Below, one piece after another: positions 52,701-60,952 of a stretch of 64,000 nucleotides of DNA. This stretch comes from Parvibaculum indicum. GTDB lineage: Bacteria > Pseudomonadota > Alphaproteobacteria > Parvibaculales > Parvibaculaceae. The stretch covers positions 62,001-126,000 of the forward strand of contig NZ_JAASQO010000006.1 in NCBI RefSeq assembly GCF_011762095.1, in the 5' to 3' direction. The translations under genes were made by a program, and so were the position numbers. Numbering within the stretch: position 1 is the stretch's first letter; each line of letters opens with the position of its first letter. The notes under the pieces are model-generated. The model saw only the letters and a list, made by a program, of their open reading frames with translations, had not been told where the DNA came from and searched no databases.

Positions 52701-52967
52701 ATGAGCACCTACCCTCTCAGAATCGCAGATCATGTTATGGAAGAAGCCAAGCGAGCAGCGGCGGAAGACAATGTTTCGCTCAACCAGTTGCTTTCAGCGT
52801 TTATCGCCGATGGCATCGGTCATCGGCGTGCCATTCTGAACCTGAGAAACCGAGCAGCACGCGGCAATGTCGATGCGGCTCTGGAAATTCTCGATCGCGC
52901 ACCTGATGTCGAACCTGACCCGGGCGACGAGTTGGTAAAAGCCCATGTCCGAGATGGCGCGGGATAG
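52701..52967 (+). CDS. Ribbon-helix-helix antitoxin-like protein with altered C-terminus
   Basis: About 88 residues starting MSTYPLRIADHVMEEAKRAAAEDNVSLNQLLSAFIADGIG, an Arc/RHH-type DNA-binding fold. The last ten codons are read from a TnpB remnant on the other strand, so its native tail and any toxin partner are gone. It follows a short AT-rich promoter with TTGACG and TATCAT-like elements. Confidence 0.65.
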   Translation: MSTYPLRIADHVMEEAKRAAAEDNVSLNQLLSAFIADGIGHRRAILNLRNRAARGNVDAALEILDRAPDVEPDPGDELVKAHVRDGAG

Positions 52968-53310
52968 ATGCCTGTTCGCCATCATGCCGCGAACATTGAG
53001 ATCCTCAATGACCACAGCGCTGGCCTTGCGGGCCAGCCCGGTCGTGAGTTTATGCAGCCCATCCTGCCGGATATTGCGGATGCGCGCATGGAGCTTCGCG
53101 ATCTTGGCGCGAGAACGCGCGCGGTTCTTCCCGCCTTTTGCCTTTCGCGCATGGGACCTCTGGAGCCTGGCGAGCCGCTTCAGATTTCTGCCCAGAGATT
53201 TCGGACCGGCAAACTTGCGGCCATCGCTCAGGGTTGCCAGGTCGGTAACACCGAGATCGACCCCGAGAACCTCCTCGTCGGGACGCGGCGTAAAGCTGTG
53301 TGTAACGCTC
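52950..53310 (-). pseudogene. tnpB: Internal TnpB fragment
   Basis: The minus strand encodes VLGVDLGVTDLATLSDGRKF (RuvC-I), a helical middle and VVIEDLNVRGMMANRHLSRAI (RuvC-II), then stops matching. Start, zinc ribbon and RuvC-III are absent. It resembles the lineage-2 TnpB at 39013 more than lineage 1, but is a separate type. Confidence 0.85.
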
Positions 53311-53716
53311 GGATCTCCGCTTCTTCCGCATGTATCAGCTCTATTCGCTGGAGGCCGACCCGCAGCCAGCGGCTCTGTCCGCTCGTGAGGTAGCGGTCTC
53401 CGGTCATGCTGTCGCCTGACCCTGACTTGTTGCTGCCCTGCCCTATGCTGCCGGCGCTTGGCGAGAAGAGTTCGCCCTGGTACTTCGCAAGCGCGGCCAG
53501 GATATGTTCGGGCCGCGGAAATCGGCTTGTGTACCCGTCGCCGGGCCGAATGTAGATCCCATCCTCGATGTGATAGGTCTTTTCCTGCTCAGTGAGCTCG
53601 GCCAGGGCGGCTTCAACGGCGCCGCGCTCGCCAAGATGCAGCAACTCGTTCGCTGTGACCGCGCCGCCGTCGGGGAACACGGCAACGTACGCCTCTACCT
53701 GCTGTGCCAGACTCAT
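53228..53716 (-). CDS. DUF6088-like winged-helix antitoxin, C-terminus replaced
   Basis: About 162 residues starting MSLAQQVEAYVAVFPDGGAVTANELLHLGERGAVEAALAEL. The part up to RIELIHAEEAEIRALHTAL matches the family and also matches the frame at the right end of the window (63930-64000). After that the protein reads into the TnpB fragment (RRFSGSISVLP), so the native end was lost by recombination. No toxin partner is adjacent. Confidence 0.65.
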   Translation of the reverse strand: MSLAQQVEAYVAVFPDGGAVTANELLHLGERGAVEAALAELTEQEKTYHIEDGIYIRPGDGYTSRFPRPEHILAALAKYQGELFSPSAGSIGQGSNKSGSGDSMTGDRYLTSGQSRWLRVGLQRIELIHAEEAEIRALHTALRRVPTRRFSGSISVLPTWQP

Positions 53717-53843
53717 CGCGCGTCTCTCGAGGTTTCCGCTGCCGGTTTTGATGGTCAGAAACCAAGCATATCCGATGGAAACGCCAACAGACCTTGATAA
53801 TTCAGGTTTTCCGGACATCTTTCAACCAGCAGAGGATTGAGAG

Positions 53844-54752
53844 ATGACCGTCGAGATTTCCGAATTCATGGCCGATGCCTTGGTGCAACCCGGGCCGGAC
53901 AGGCGCGTCTTCGCGATCGGCGACGTGCATGGCCAGCACGACGCCTTCCTGGACGTGCTCAAGGCCATGACGGCTGCGGCGTCTGAATGCGAGGAACACA
54001 CCGAATTCGTGCAGCTCGGCGATCTCATCGACCGGGGGCCGTATTCCCTGTGTTGCATCGACGAGATGATGAAGTCGGCCGCCGAACTCGGCTTCGACGA
54101 TAAAACCGTTTTAATGGCAAACCATGAGCAGATCGCCCGGATCGTCATGGACGTCGATGCGGGAAAGGCTGATTTGTGGATCGAGAACGGGGCCAAAGCG
54201 ATTTTCCGGGAATGCGGCGTGCCGGATGATGCTCGCCGGCGTTTCAGCGCATCGCAGAAAGCGAGGGCTATGCGCGATTTCTGGGGCAAGGATCGTCTCG
54301 AGTTTCTTCGCTCGCTGGAGCCACATCGACAGATCGGAAACCTGCTTTTCGTTCACGCCGGGCTCAACCCGAACGTGCCGAAGGATGAGTTCCTGGCGCT
54401 GCCATGGGATTACACCTTCCAGCCGAATATCCTGGGCGACCGGGAAAATCACTGGGCCTGGATCCGGTTCCCGTTCCTGAATCATATCAGCGGATGGGGC
54501 GGCGATCTCATCGTGCACGGTCACACGCCCGAGCCGAGGGTTATTGCCTATGAACGAGAGGATCCGCGCATGGCCCACCGTATTCGCTACGACCGGCTGG
54601 ACCTCGACGGCGGCGCCGGCATGGGCGAGCCTGTGGCGGTGGCGGGTGCCGAGTTCATCCGTGTCGCGCGGGAAACTCGGCCCTTCAGGGCGGGGAGGAA
54701 AGCGCGCTGGCCAAGGTCTTTAGAATTCTCCGTTTCTGACTATTTTCCGAGA
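53844..54752 (+). pseudogene. Metallophosphoesterase (MPE5), fused in frame to an inserted element
   Basis: Residues 1-275 are a phosphatase closely related to MPE3 (AIGDVHGQHDAF, LGDLIDRGPYSL, MANHEQIAR, VHGHTPEPR). After GAEFIRV the MPE3-like sequence ends and the frame runs without a stop through the left end of a tnpB element (54666 on) into TnpB itself. The C-terminal HTH-like segment present in MPE3 is lost. The active site is intact, so the chimera could still be a phosphatase. Confidence 0.85.
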
Positions 54753-56010
54753 ATGATCTCGAACCGAGCGTACCGATACCGGCTGAAGCCGACGGAGGAG
54801 CAGGCCGCGCAGATGCGCCAGTTCTCCGGCGTGGTGCGGCTCGTTTACAACCTCGCGCTGGAGCAGCGACGCGACTGGTGGCGGCAATACGTCGCCCGAA
54901 CCGGCAAGTCGCTCACCTATGTAGTCCAGGCGCGAGAGCTCACCGAACTGCGCCGGAGCTTCGACTGGATCGCAGCGGTCTCCCAGACGAGCCAGCAGCA
55001 GGCGCTGCGCGATCTCGATCGCGCTTATGCGAACTTCTTTGCCGGTCGATCCGGCTATCCATCGCCCCGGCGCCGGGGCGTTCATGACGGGTTCCGCTTC
55101 CAGGGTCGCGAGTGCCGGGTCCGGCGCCTCAATCGGAATTGGGGCGCGATCCATCTGCCGAAAATCGGTCCGGTCCGCTTCCGCTGGACCCGCGACATCG
55201 CCGGTGCCGTGAAGAATGTGACCGTGTCACGAGACCCGCTCGGCTGGCATGTCAGCATCGCCTGCGAGGTCGAGATCGAGGCGCCGGAGAAGCCGCCGTT
55301 GAAGGCGCTCGGCATCGATCGCGGTGTCGTACATACGCTGGCCTTCTCCGATGGGAGGTTCGCCGATCTCCCGCTGGAAAGGTTGCGCGTCCTCGACCGC
55401 CGGGCGCGCAAACAGGCCCGGTCGCTTGCCCGCTGCCGTCGCGGTTCGAAGCGCCGGGAGAAGGCCAAAGCGCGGCTGGCCCGGACCAGGGCGAAGACAG
55501 CGCGTGTCCGCAAGCACTGGGTCCATGAACGCACCGCCGGTCTGGCGCGTAGCTGCGGCACCGTCGTGATCGAGGATCTGCGGGTCCGGAACATGACCGC
55601 GAGCGCACGGGGCACTGTCGAAGCGCCCGGCACGAATGTGCGTCAGAAGGCGGGCCTTAATCGATCCATCCTCGAACAGGGCTGGTTTTTCTTCGAGACC
55701 TGCCTTCGCTACAAGCTTGAGGCCGCTGGCGGGACGCTGATCAAGGTGCCCGCTTCCTATACGAGCCGGACCTGCTTCGCATGCGGGTCCATTTCAAAAC
55801 ATCACCGCAAGAGCCAAGCGGTGTTTCTCTGTTCCGACTGCGGGTACTCGGCCCATGCCGATACGAACGCGGCGCGGAACATTCTCAAGGCCGGAACGCG
55901 GCCTTCGGGGAGGGTACCGGTTGCGGGCCCGTCGAACCGAGAATCTCGTCAGATCGCGCAAACCGCGGCCTGATGCAAAAATCCCCCGTTCAGGTGGGGG
56001 AAGACGTTAA
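54666..56010 (+). mobile_element. IS1341-type element, lineage 1, copy at 54.7 kb (1345 bp)
   Basis: The left end GCGCGGGAAACTCGG...TTCAGGGCGGGGAGGAAAGCGCG and right end ...CAGGTGGGGGAAGACGTTAA define a 1345-bp unit, exactly the same length as the copy at 57447-58791. It interrupts MPE5 on the left and an AbiEii toxin on the right, so a deletion probably accompanied insertion. No tnpA. The 3' end of tnpB plus the right hairpin should encode the guide RNA. Confidence 0.87.
54753..55973 (+). CDS. tnpB: TnpB RNA-guided nuclease, lineage 1
   Basis: 406 residues with RuvC-I LGIDRGVVHTLAFSDG, RuvC-II TVVIEDLRVRNMT and RuvC-III SAHADTNAARNIL, plus the zinc ribbon CFACGS...CSDCG. All acidic residues are present, so it appears active. 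The upstream frame is open into MPE5, allowing a fusion protein as well as TnpB from its own ATG. Confidence 0.93.
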   Translation: MISNRAYRYRLKPTEEQAAQMRQFSGVVRLVYNLALEQRRDWWRQYVARTGKSLTYVVQARELTELRRSFDWIAAVSQTSQQQALRDLDRAYANFFAGRSGYPSPRRRGVHDGFRFQGRECRVRRLNRNWGAIHLPKIGPVRFRWTRDIAGAVKNVTVSRDPLGWHVSIACEVEIEAPEKPPLKALGIDRGVVHTLAFSDGRFADLPLERLRVLDRRARKQARSLARCRRGSKRREKAKARLARTRAKTARVRKHWVHERTAGLARSCGTVVIEDLRVRNMTASARGTVEAPGTNVRQKAGLNRSILEQGWFFFETCLRYKLEAAGGTLIKVPASYTSRTCFACGSISKHHRKSQAVFLCSDCGYSAHADTNAARNILKAGTRPSGRVPVAGPSNRESRQIAQTAA

Positions 56011-56015
56011 CGCTG

Positions 56016-56317
56016 ACCATGATGCGGATGTCATTGTTGCCGCCACCGGCAATCCGCCGGGCCTGCATCTGCGGGTTTCGTTTGGTGACCGCCGCCATGA
56101 TGCGGTCGAGTGTCTGGTCAATTTCCATCAGGGACGCTTCGCGTTCGCCAACCGGCAGGTAGGTCAGGTCGATGTCGACCGACAGGCGAGGCATGTCCCG
56201 ATAGAATAGGTTTATGGCTGTGCCGTCCTTCAGGGCGAACACGTCCTCCGCTGCGATGTCTGGCAGTACGCCCAGCAGGAGCCGAACCTGATCCACATAG
56301 CGGTCAAGCATCGGCAT
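56016..56317 (-). pseudogene. AbiEii toxin, 5' fragment only
   Basis: The first 100 codons (MPMLDRYVDQVRLLLGVLPDIAAEDVFALKDGTA then LSVDIDLTYL) carry the start of the nucleotidyltransferase domain. The rest is cut off by the tnpB element right end at 56010. The start overlaps the antitoxin stop by 14 bases. Confidence 0.85.
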
Positions 56318-57152
56318 CGGCCTCCGGGTCTTCCGTCCGCACGAAGCTCTTCGGGACGTAGATGCGGTATGTTGGATGGAGCTTGCCGCCTTCGACAAGC
56401 GCCCGCGGCCCCGAGCCGAAATCGACCTTGTCGATACTTAGGTGTTTGCGCCAGGCATGCTGGTGGCGATCGGCGAAGACGAAAAACAGGCGCCGCACCT
56501 TTACGCTCTGGCAGGCGGTGAGCAGCGCCATAAGTTGCTTGGGCCGCAGCGTTGTCAGGCTCTCGAAAATTTTGTCCAGAGCCTCGAAGCTGGCTTCGTC
56601 GGTCAGTTCGTCGAGCGCTTCTAAAGTGGCCCGCTCAGGAGACGATGCCCTCAGCGACCAATGCCAGACATTCACGGCCTGACTGCTTTCGCGGGTATCA
56701 CGGTCAGTGTCGATGATGCCGGTCTGGTCGTCGCCGAACAGGGTGCGTCGGTGCACGACCATCTTTGCGTCGCTCGGCAGCCGCTTCAGCCATGAGGGCA
56801 CATCGCCGTAGAGGTGGACGCGCGGCGTGCCGCCCAGGTGCAGGTAGTGGGCATAACCCGCCAGGTCGAGCGCGCTCACGCCGCCTAGGTGCACATCGTA
56901 CTTCATGATCCATTGCAGGGAGAGCAGGGCGCTGTCCCATGGGACAGCGCTTTTTGCCTGCACACCTTCCGGCAGGGGGCGGCGGTAGACGCCCCTCATG
57001 ACCCGCTCCAGCCAACCTCGGGCCACGTAGTTGTGGATCGACTTAGCATCGATGCCCTGGCCCTTGAGCCAAGGGGTGTCCACCAGAAGGCCCGGTGGTA
57101 CCTTGTCCAGGAGAGGTTTTAATCGTTGCTGTTTTTGATGGTCCATAACCAT
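56304..57152 (-). CDS. AbiEi antitoxin with intact winged-helix (toxin truncated)
   Basis: About 282 residues: an N-terminal winged helix (LKGQGIDAKSIHNYVARGWLERVMRGVYRRP) and AbiEi_3-like middle domain (LGGVSALDLAGYAHYLHLGGTPRVHLYGD). An AT-rich upstream region (57156-57270) with TATTTTCAAAAT-like repeats probably holds the promoter. It is intact although its partner toxin has lost most of its sequence. Confidence 0.88.
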   Translation of the reverse strand: MVMDHQKQQRLKPLLDKVPPGLLVDTPWLKGQGIDAKSIHNYVARGWLERVMRGVYRRPLPEGVQAKSAVPWDSALLSLQWIMKYDVHLGGVSALDLAGYAHYLHLGGTPRVHLYGDVPSWLKRLPSDAKMVVHRRTLFGDDQTGIIDTDRDTRESSQAVNVWHWSLRASSPERATLEALDELTDEASFEALDKIFESLTTLRPKQLMALLTACQSVKVRRLFFVFADRHQHAWRKHLSIDKVDFGSGPRALVEGGKLHPTYRIYVPKSFVRTEDPEADADA

Positions 57153-57446
57153 CAAAATCGCATATTTTCAAAATAAGGCCAAGTGGGATTTTGATGTTTT
57201 GTCAATTGCATGGCTTTTTGCCAATCAAATGAATATTTTTCAAAATTATACCTCGTATACCTTAAGCGTTCTTGAGCCAGCGCCAACTGAAGAAAGTTAA
57301 AGGCTTCAACCCCCTACTAAGGGGCACCTTCGGGTGCTCGTCGTCGCTTTCGTCGATCTACGTGATCTTACTAACAACCGATTCCGGAAGATCTTCGATA
57401 GCGCCGACTTTCCGCGAGCGGCCTCTCAAGCGGTCATCTGATCAAG
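57153..57446. other. AbiEi promoter region and dispersed repeat
   Basis: AT-rich DNA with repeated ATTTTCAAAAT-like stretches (57160-57260), then a partial copy of the dispersed repeat (CCGGAAGATCTTCGATAGCGCCGACTTTCC, 57382 on) up to the left end of the next tnpB element. No gene seen. Confidence 0.5.
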
Positions 57447-58791
57447 CGCGGGAAACCTCGTCTTTCAGGGCGAGGAAGAAAGCGCGGTGGGTAGGGCCTT
57501 TTGAAGGCCGGGTTTCTGACTATTTTCGGTGAATGATCGTGAACCGAGCTTACCGATACCGGCTGAAGCCGACGGATGAACAGGCCGCGCAGATGCGTCA
57601 GTTCTCCGGCGTGGTGCGTCTCGTTTACAACCTCGCGCTGGAGCAACGTCGGGACTGGTGGCGCCAATACGCCGTCCGAACCGGCAAGTCGCTCACCTAT
57701 GTAGCTCAGGCCAGAGAGCTCACCGAACTGCGCCGATCGTTCGACTGGATCGCAGCGGTCTCCCAGACGAGCCAGCAGCAGGCGCTGCGCGATCTCGATC
57801 GCGCTTATGCGAACTTCTTCGCCGGTCGATCCGGCTATCCCACCCCCCGGCGCCGGGGCGTGAACGACGGGTTCCGCTTCCATGGCCGGGAATGCCGGAT
57901 CCGACGCCTCAACCGGAATTGGGGCGCGATCCATCTCCCGAAGATCGGAGAGGTGCGCTTCCGCTGGACCCGCGACGTCCTCGGTGACGTGAAGAATGTC
58001 ACCGTGTCACGGGACCCGCTCGGCTGGCATGTCAGCATCGCCTGCGAGGTCGAGAGCGAGGCGCCGGAGAAGAGAGCAGCAGAAGCGGTCGGCATCGATC
58101 GCGGCGTCGCGCATACGCTTGCCTTCTCCGATGGAACATTCGCCGATCTGCCGCTGGAGCGGTTGCGCGTTCTGGACCGCCGGGCGCGCAAACAGGCCAG
58201 ATCGCTTGCCCGCTGCCGGCGGGGATCGAAACGCCGGGAGAAGGCGAAAGCGCGACTGGCGCGGACCAAAGCGAAGACAGCGCGTGTCCGCAAGCACTGG
58301 GTCCATGAGCGCAGCGCCGGTCTCGCAAGGCGCTACGGCACCGTTGTGACCGAGGATCTGAAGGTCGCGAACATGACCGCGAGCGCGCGAGGTACCGTCG
58401 AGGCGCCCGGCACGCATGTGCGCCAGAAGGCGGGCCTGAACAGATCGATACTCGAGCAGGGCTGGTACCAGTTCGAGACCTGCCTTCGCTACAAGCTGGA
58501 AGCGGCCGGCGGTGTCCTGATCAAGGTGCCCGCGGCCTATACGAGCCAGACCTGTTCGGAATGCGGCTCGATCTCGAAAACCCACCGCAAGAGCCAAGCG
58601 GTGTTTCTCTGTTCCGATTGCGGGCACTCGGCCCATGCCGATACGAACGCGGCGCGGAACATCCTTCGGGCCGGAACGCGGCCTTCGGGGAGGGCACCGG
58701 TTGCGGGCCCGACGACCCGAGAATCTCGTCAGAATGCACTCGCTGCGGCCTGATGCAAAAATCCCCCTTCTTGAGGTGGGGAAGACGTTAA
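57447..58791 (+). mobile_element. IS1341-type element, lineage 1, copy at 57.4 kb (1345 bp)
   Basis: Left end GCGCGGGAAACCTCG, right end ...GGTGGGGAAGACGTTAA; length identical to the copy at 54666. The right side abuts a gene fragment whose frame is open across the junction (58792 on), so the element cut that gene. No tnpA is present. Confidence 0.87.
57533..58753 (+). CDS. tnpB: TnpB RNA-guided nuclease, lineage 1 (second copy)
   Basis: 406 residues, close to the copy at 54753, with VGIDRGVAHTLAFSDG, TVVTEDLKVANMT, SAHADTNAARNIL and CSECGS...CSDCG all intact. Differences are scattered, so the two copies are not a very recent duplication. Confidence 0.93.
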   Translation: MIVNRAYRYRLKPTDEQAAQMRQFSGVVRLVYNLALEQRRDWWRQYAVRTGKSLTYVAQARELTELRRSFDWIAAVSQTSQQQALRDLDRAYANFFAGRSGYPTPRRRGVNDGFRFHGRECRIRRLNRNWGAIHLPKIGEVRFRWTRDVLGDVKNVTVSRDPLGWHVSIACEVESEAPEKRAAEAVGIDRGVAHTLAFSDGTFADLPLERLRVLDRRARKQARSLARCRRGSKRREKAKARLARTKAKTARVRKHWVHERSAGLARRYGTVVTEDLKVANMTASARGTVEAPGTHVRQKAGLNRSILEQGWYQFETCLRYKLEAAGGVLIKVPAAYTSQTCSECGSISKTHRKSQAVFLCSDCGHSAHADTNAARNILRAGTRPSGRAPVAGPTTRESRQNALAAA

Positions 58792-58812
58792 GGGATCACG
58801 GTAGAAGAGCTC

Positions 58813-59127
58813 TTGGCCGACGGGGTCTCCCCAGAAGAGGCGATAGGCCGGCTTGATGCCGCCTTGGCCAGCTGGACCGTCTTTTCGGATTCGCCCAAGG
58901 ACCAGGAATGGCTCGACCGCCTTTATCGGGATGGCACGACCTGGATCCGGCCCCGACCTTTTTTCCGGAAGGACGTCGCCGTGGTTTTAGAGCGACGTGA
59001 CACGGATGAAATGAGGGTCCATGCCGCGCTGAAAGAGCGGGGCAGGGCGACCAGGAAGCACAGGGCCGCTGACGATGCTCGGGAATGGGCCCAGCTCTTC
59101 CTGAATTCGCGGTCGAGCCTTTTGTAG
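58813..59127 (+). CDS. Hypothetical protein fragment cut by the tnpB element
   Basis: About 104 residues from a TTG, but the frame is open back to the element right end (GITVEELLADGVSPEEAIGRL). No native start is seen, so the N-terminus was removed. The core (PKDQEWLDRLYRDGTTWIRPRPFFRKDVAVV) is not a family I recognise. Its last codons (REWAQLFLNSRSSLL) and the following hairpins recur at 60390-60475. Confidence 0.5.
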   Translation: MADGVSPEEAIGRLDAALASWTVFSDSPKDQEWLDRLYRDGTTWIRPRPFFRKDVAVVLERRDTDEMRVHAALKERGRATRKHRAADDAREWAQLFLNSRSSLL

Positions 59128-59182
59128 GCAAAATGGCTGAATTGCCTACAAAAATTGCCCCAAATCCTGCGAAATGGGGGCA
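59120..59182. repeat. Double hairpin, repeated at 60.43 kb
   Basis: TTTTGTAGGCAA / TTGCCTACAAAA (12-bp arms, 59120-59153) is followed by TTGCCCC / GGGGCAA (59155-59182). The same pair of hairpins occurs at about 60434-60516. They may be terminators. Confidence 0.75.
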
Positions 59183-59232
59183 ACTTCGAGCAAAAACAAA
59201 GAGTTAGGGCTTGTTCGATTTGCTTGCGTCCG

Positions 59233-59520
59233 TTAAGCGGCGGCCTCTTGCAGGGCCCGTACAGGTGGCTGCTCATGCTGCTGCGCCTGCCACAGATCAT
59301 AGTTGGCCTGAAGGTTGATCCAGAAGCGCGCAGTGCTTGCCCCCGCCAATTCCAGGCGGATGGCCAGGTCAGGGCTAATTCCCGCCTTGCCGTTTAGCAC
59401 TCGTGATAGGGCCGTGCGGGACATGGAAAGCCGCTCAGCGGCTTCCGTCACCTGCAAATCCAGCGGTTCGAACACCATTTCTTTCAGGATTTCTCCCGGA
59501 TGGGGATGCTTGTAAATCAT
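59233..59520 (-). CDS. higA: HigA antitoxin
   Basis: A 95-residue XRE antitoxin (HPHPGEILKEMVFEPLDLQVTEAAERLSMSRTALSRVLNGKAGIS). It follows higB by ten bases. Confidence 0.92.
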   Translation of the reverse strand: MIYKHPHPGEILKEMVFEPLDLQVTEAAERLSMSRTALSRVLNGKAGISPDLAIRLELAGASTARFWINLQANYDLWQAQQHEQPPVRALQEAAA

Positions 59521-59530
59521 GGCTTTGTCC

Positions 59531-59809
59531 TCAGTGATAGTCTTGATAATCGACCAGCTCGATATCGGAACCGACAAAGCGAAAGGTCACTCGCCAATTT
59601 CCGTTCACCCATACTGACCAGCGGCCTTTCAGCTCCCCTTTAAGCGGATGTAACCGCAATCCGGGTTGCTCCATATCCTTTGGCTCATTTGCGGCATCGA
59701 GCATAGCCAGGATCATGGCCAGTCGTTTGGTGTGGGTGGCTTGAATGCCGCGCGTTGAACCGGTGCGATAGAACCTTTCCAGGCCCTTGTGACGGAATCC
59801 GATAATCAT
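59531..59809 (-). CDS. higB: HigB mRNA interferase toxin
   Basis: A 92-residue RelE-like toxin (IIGFRHKGLERFYRTGSTRGIQATHTKRL...GRWSVWVNGNWRVTFRF) of full length, with the usual WSVxVNxNWRxxF core. Toxin precedes antitoxin as in typical higBA. A perfect palindrome lies 12 bases upstream of the start. Confidence 0.92.
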   Translation of the reverse strand: MIIGFRHKGLERFYRTGSTRGIQATHTKRLAMILAMLDAANEPKDMEQPGLRLHPLKGELKGRWSVWVNGNWRVTFRFVGSDIELVDYQDYH

Positions 59810-59821
59810 ACCGACAATGTA

Positions 59822-59839
59822 GCGCGTAACGTTACGCGC
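59822..59839. promoter_or_regulatory. higBA operator palindrome
   Basis: GCGCGTAAC-GTTACGCGC is a perfect 18-bp palindrome placed 12 bases upstream of the higB start, as expected for HigA repression. Confidence 0.7.
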
Positions 59840-59866
59840 ATCAACGACCTGCTGCCGCCATGGCAC

Positions 59867-60048
59867 GGTCCATCTGCATGGCCATCAGCACGGGCGCAAC
59901 CGTCCGATGAAGAACCGGCTTGATGTCGGGGTCGACGCGGTTGGCTTCGCGCCGATATGGCTGGGTTAGGCTGTCAAGCTGGCTCAGCAGCAGAAAACAG
60001 TGATGACCATGCTTGATGTGCACAGCCCGCGTTCGAAGCGGCCGAAGT
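59867..60048 (+). pseudogene. Duplicated 3' end of the MPE4 gene
   Basis: It encodes VHLHGHQHGRNRPMKNRLDV, then VDAVGFAPIWLG followed by an in-frame stop, and resumes LAQQQKTVMTMLDVHSPRSKRPK, matching the last 60 residues of MPE4. No upstream part is present. Confidence 0.88.
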
Positions 60049-60185
60049 GATCACCCGAGAGAAAGGGCGGGCGGGACAACCTGCAAGGATTTCTTGCAGG
60101 TTCAATCTGATTCCGGCCGCCCTGAATCCGGAAGATTCTTGATGGCGCCGACTTTCCTTTAGCGGCCTCTCAAAGCGATTGACCT

Positions 60186-60410
60186 GCGACGCGGGACGCA
60201 CCCTGACCCTCAAACATGCCCGCGCGCCGGTGATCGACAAGGCCTCCGACCGCGCCAATTCGGTGTTGCAAGCTCTCGCCCATATCGGAAAGGACCGCAT
60301 CGATACCGATACGATCCGGCAATTGGCGCGCCGTCTCGGCGACCACGACATGAAAACACTAATCAAAGCCCGTCCGAAACCAGTGCATCGCGCAGGAATG
60401 GGCACAGCTC
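60186..60410 (+). pseudogene. Duplicated 3' half of the AbiEi antitoxin gene
   Basis: The frame encodes AGRTLTLKHARAPVIDKASD, then the rest of the tail to KTLIKARPK, nearly identical to residues 123-183 of the antitoxin at 50530. It is joined to the MPE4 relic by the same dispersed repeat (60075-60185) that separates the two parent genes, with the 5' half of the antitoxin gene deleted. Confidence 0.88.
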
Positions 60411-60727
60411 TTCCTGAAATCGCGGTTGAGCCCTTTGTAGGCAAAAAGACGATTTTGCCTACAAATCAAGTGAGGGGTGTGTGAAAGGTTGCCCCCATTT
60501 TCCGAGGTGTGGGGCAACGTCGAGCGAAAACAATGGGTTAGGTCCTGTTCGACTTTGCGCCGTTCCTATTTGTTACGTGGCCAATTCGATTGATGAGATA
60601 TATGCGTCTCATATGGTCGTCAGGAGATAGTACTTCCTGATTTGCGCCATATTCATCTCATTTGTCTTGAACTCTCCCGCATATCCGCTATATGGGATGT
60701 ATACGTCCCATTTTATGGACCCGATTC
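60411..60727. promoter_or_regulatory. hipBA copy 2 upstream region and operators
   Basis: After the repeated double hairpins (60434-60516) the region holds TGCGCCATATTCATCTCAT (60643-60661), also found before hipBA copy 1, and a HipB operator TATCC-N8-GGATG at 60682-60699. A further TGGGATGTATACGTCCCA palindrome (60693-60710) overlaps it. Other GATGAGATA/GTCTCATA half-sites occur near 60593-60613. Confidence 0.7.
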
Positions 60728-60952
60728 ATGGACAAGCTCGCATTGATTTCGACCGCCAAAGAGTTCGGCGCCGAGATCCGCCGCCAACGAAAAGCGGCGA
60801 AACTTACACAGGCGGAGCTCGCAACAGCGATAGGCACGACCCGACGTCTCCTCTCCGCCCTCGAAAACGGGGAGCGCGGTGTCTCCATCGAGGCGGCACT
60901 GGCCGCCGCCAGCGAGCTCGGGCTCGAACTGCGCATGGAACCGAGATCATGA
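60728..60952 (+). CDS. hipB: HipB antitoxin (copy 2)
   Basis: A 74-residue XRE protein nearly identical to HipB copy 1, differing mainly in the first ten residues (MDKLALIS against MDFLASIS) and a few core positions (ATAIGTTRRLLSALENGERG). Its stop overlaps the hipA start by four bases. Confidence 0.93.
   Translation: MDKLALISTAKEFGAEIRRQRKAAKLTQAELATAIGTTRRLLSALENGERGVSIEAALAAASELGLELRMEPRS

Noticed and set aside
54666-58791. Composite transposon bounded by the two 1345-bp elements
   Set aside because: Both copies are in the same orientation and the DNA between them is an AbiE fragment with an independent breakpoint; no evidence of joint movement.
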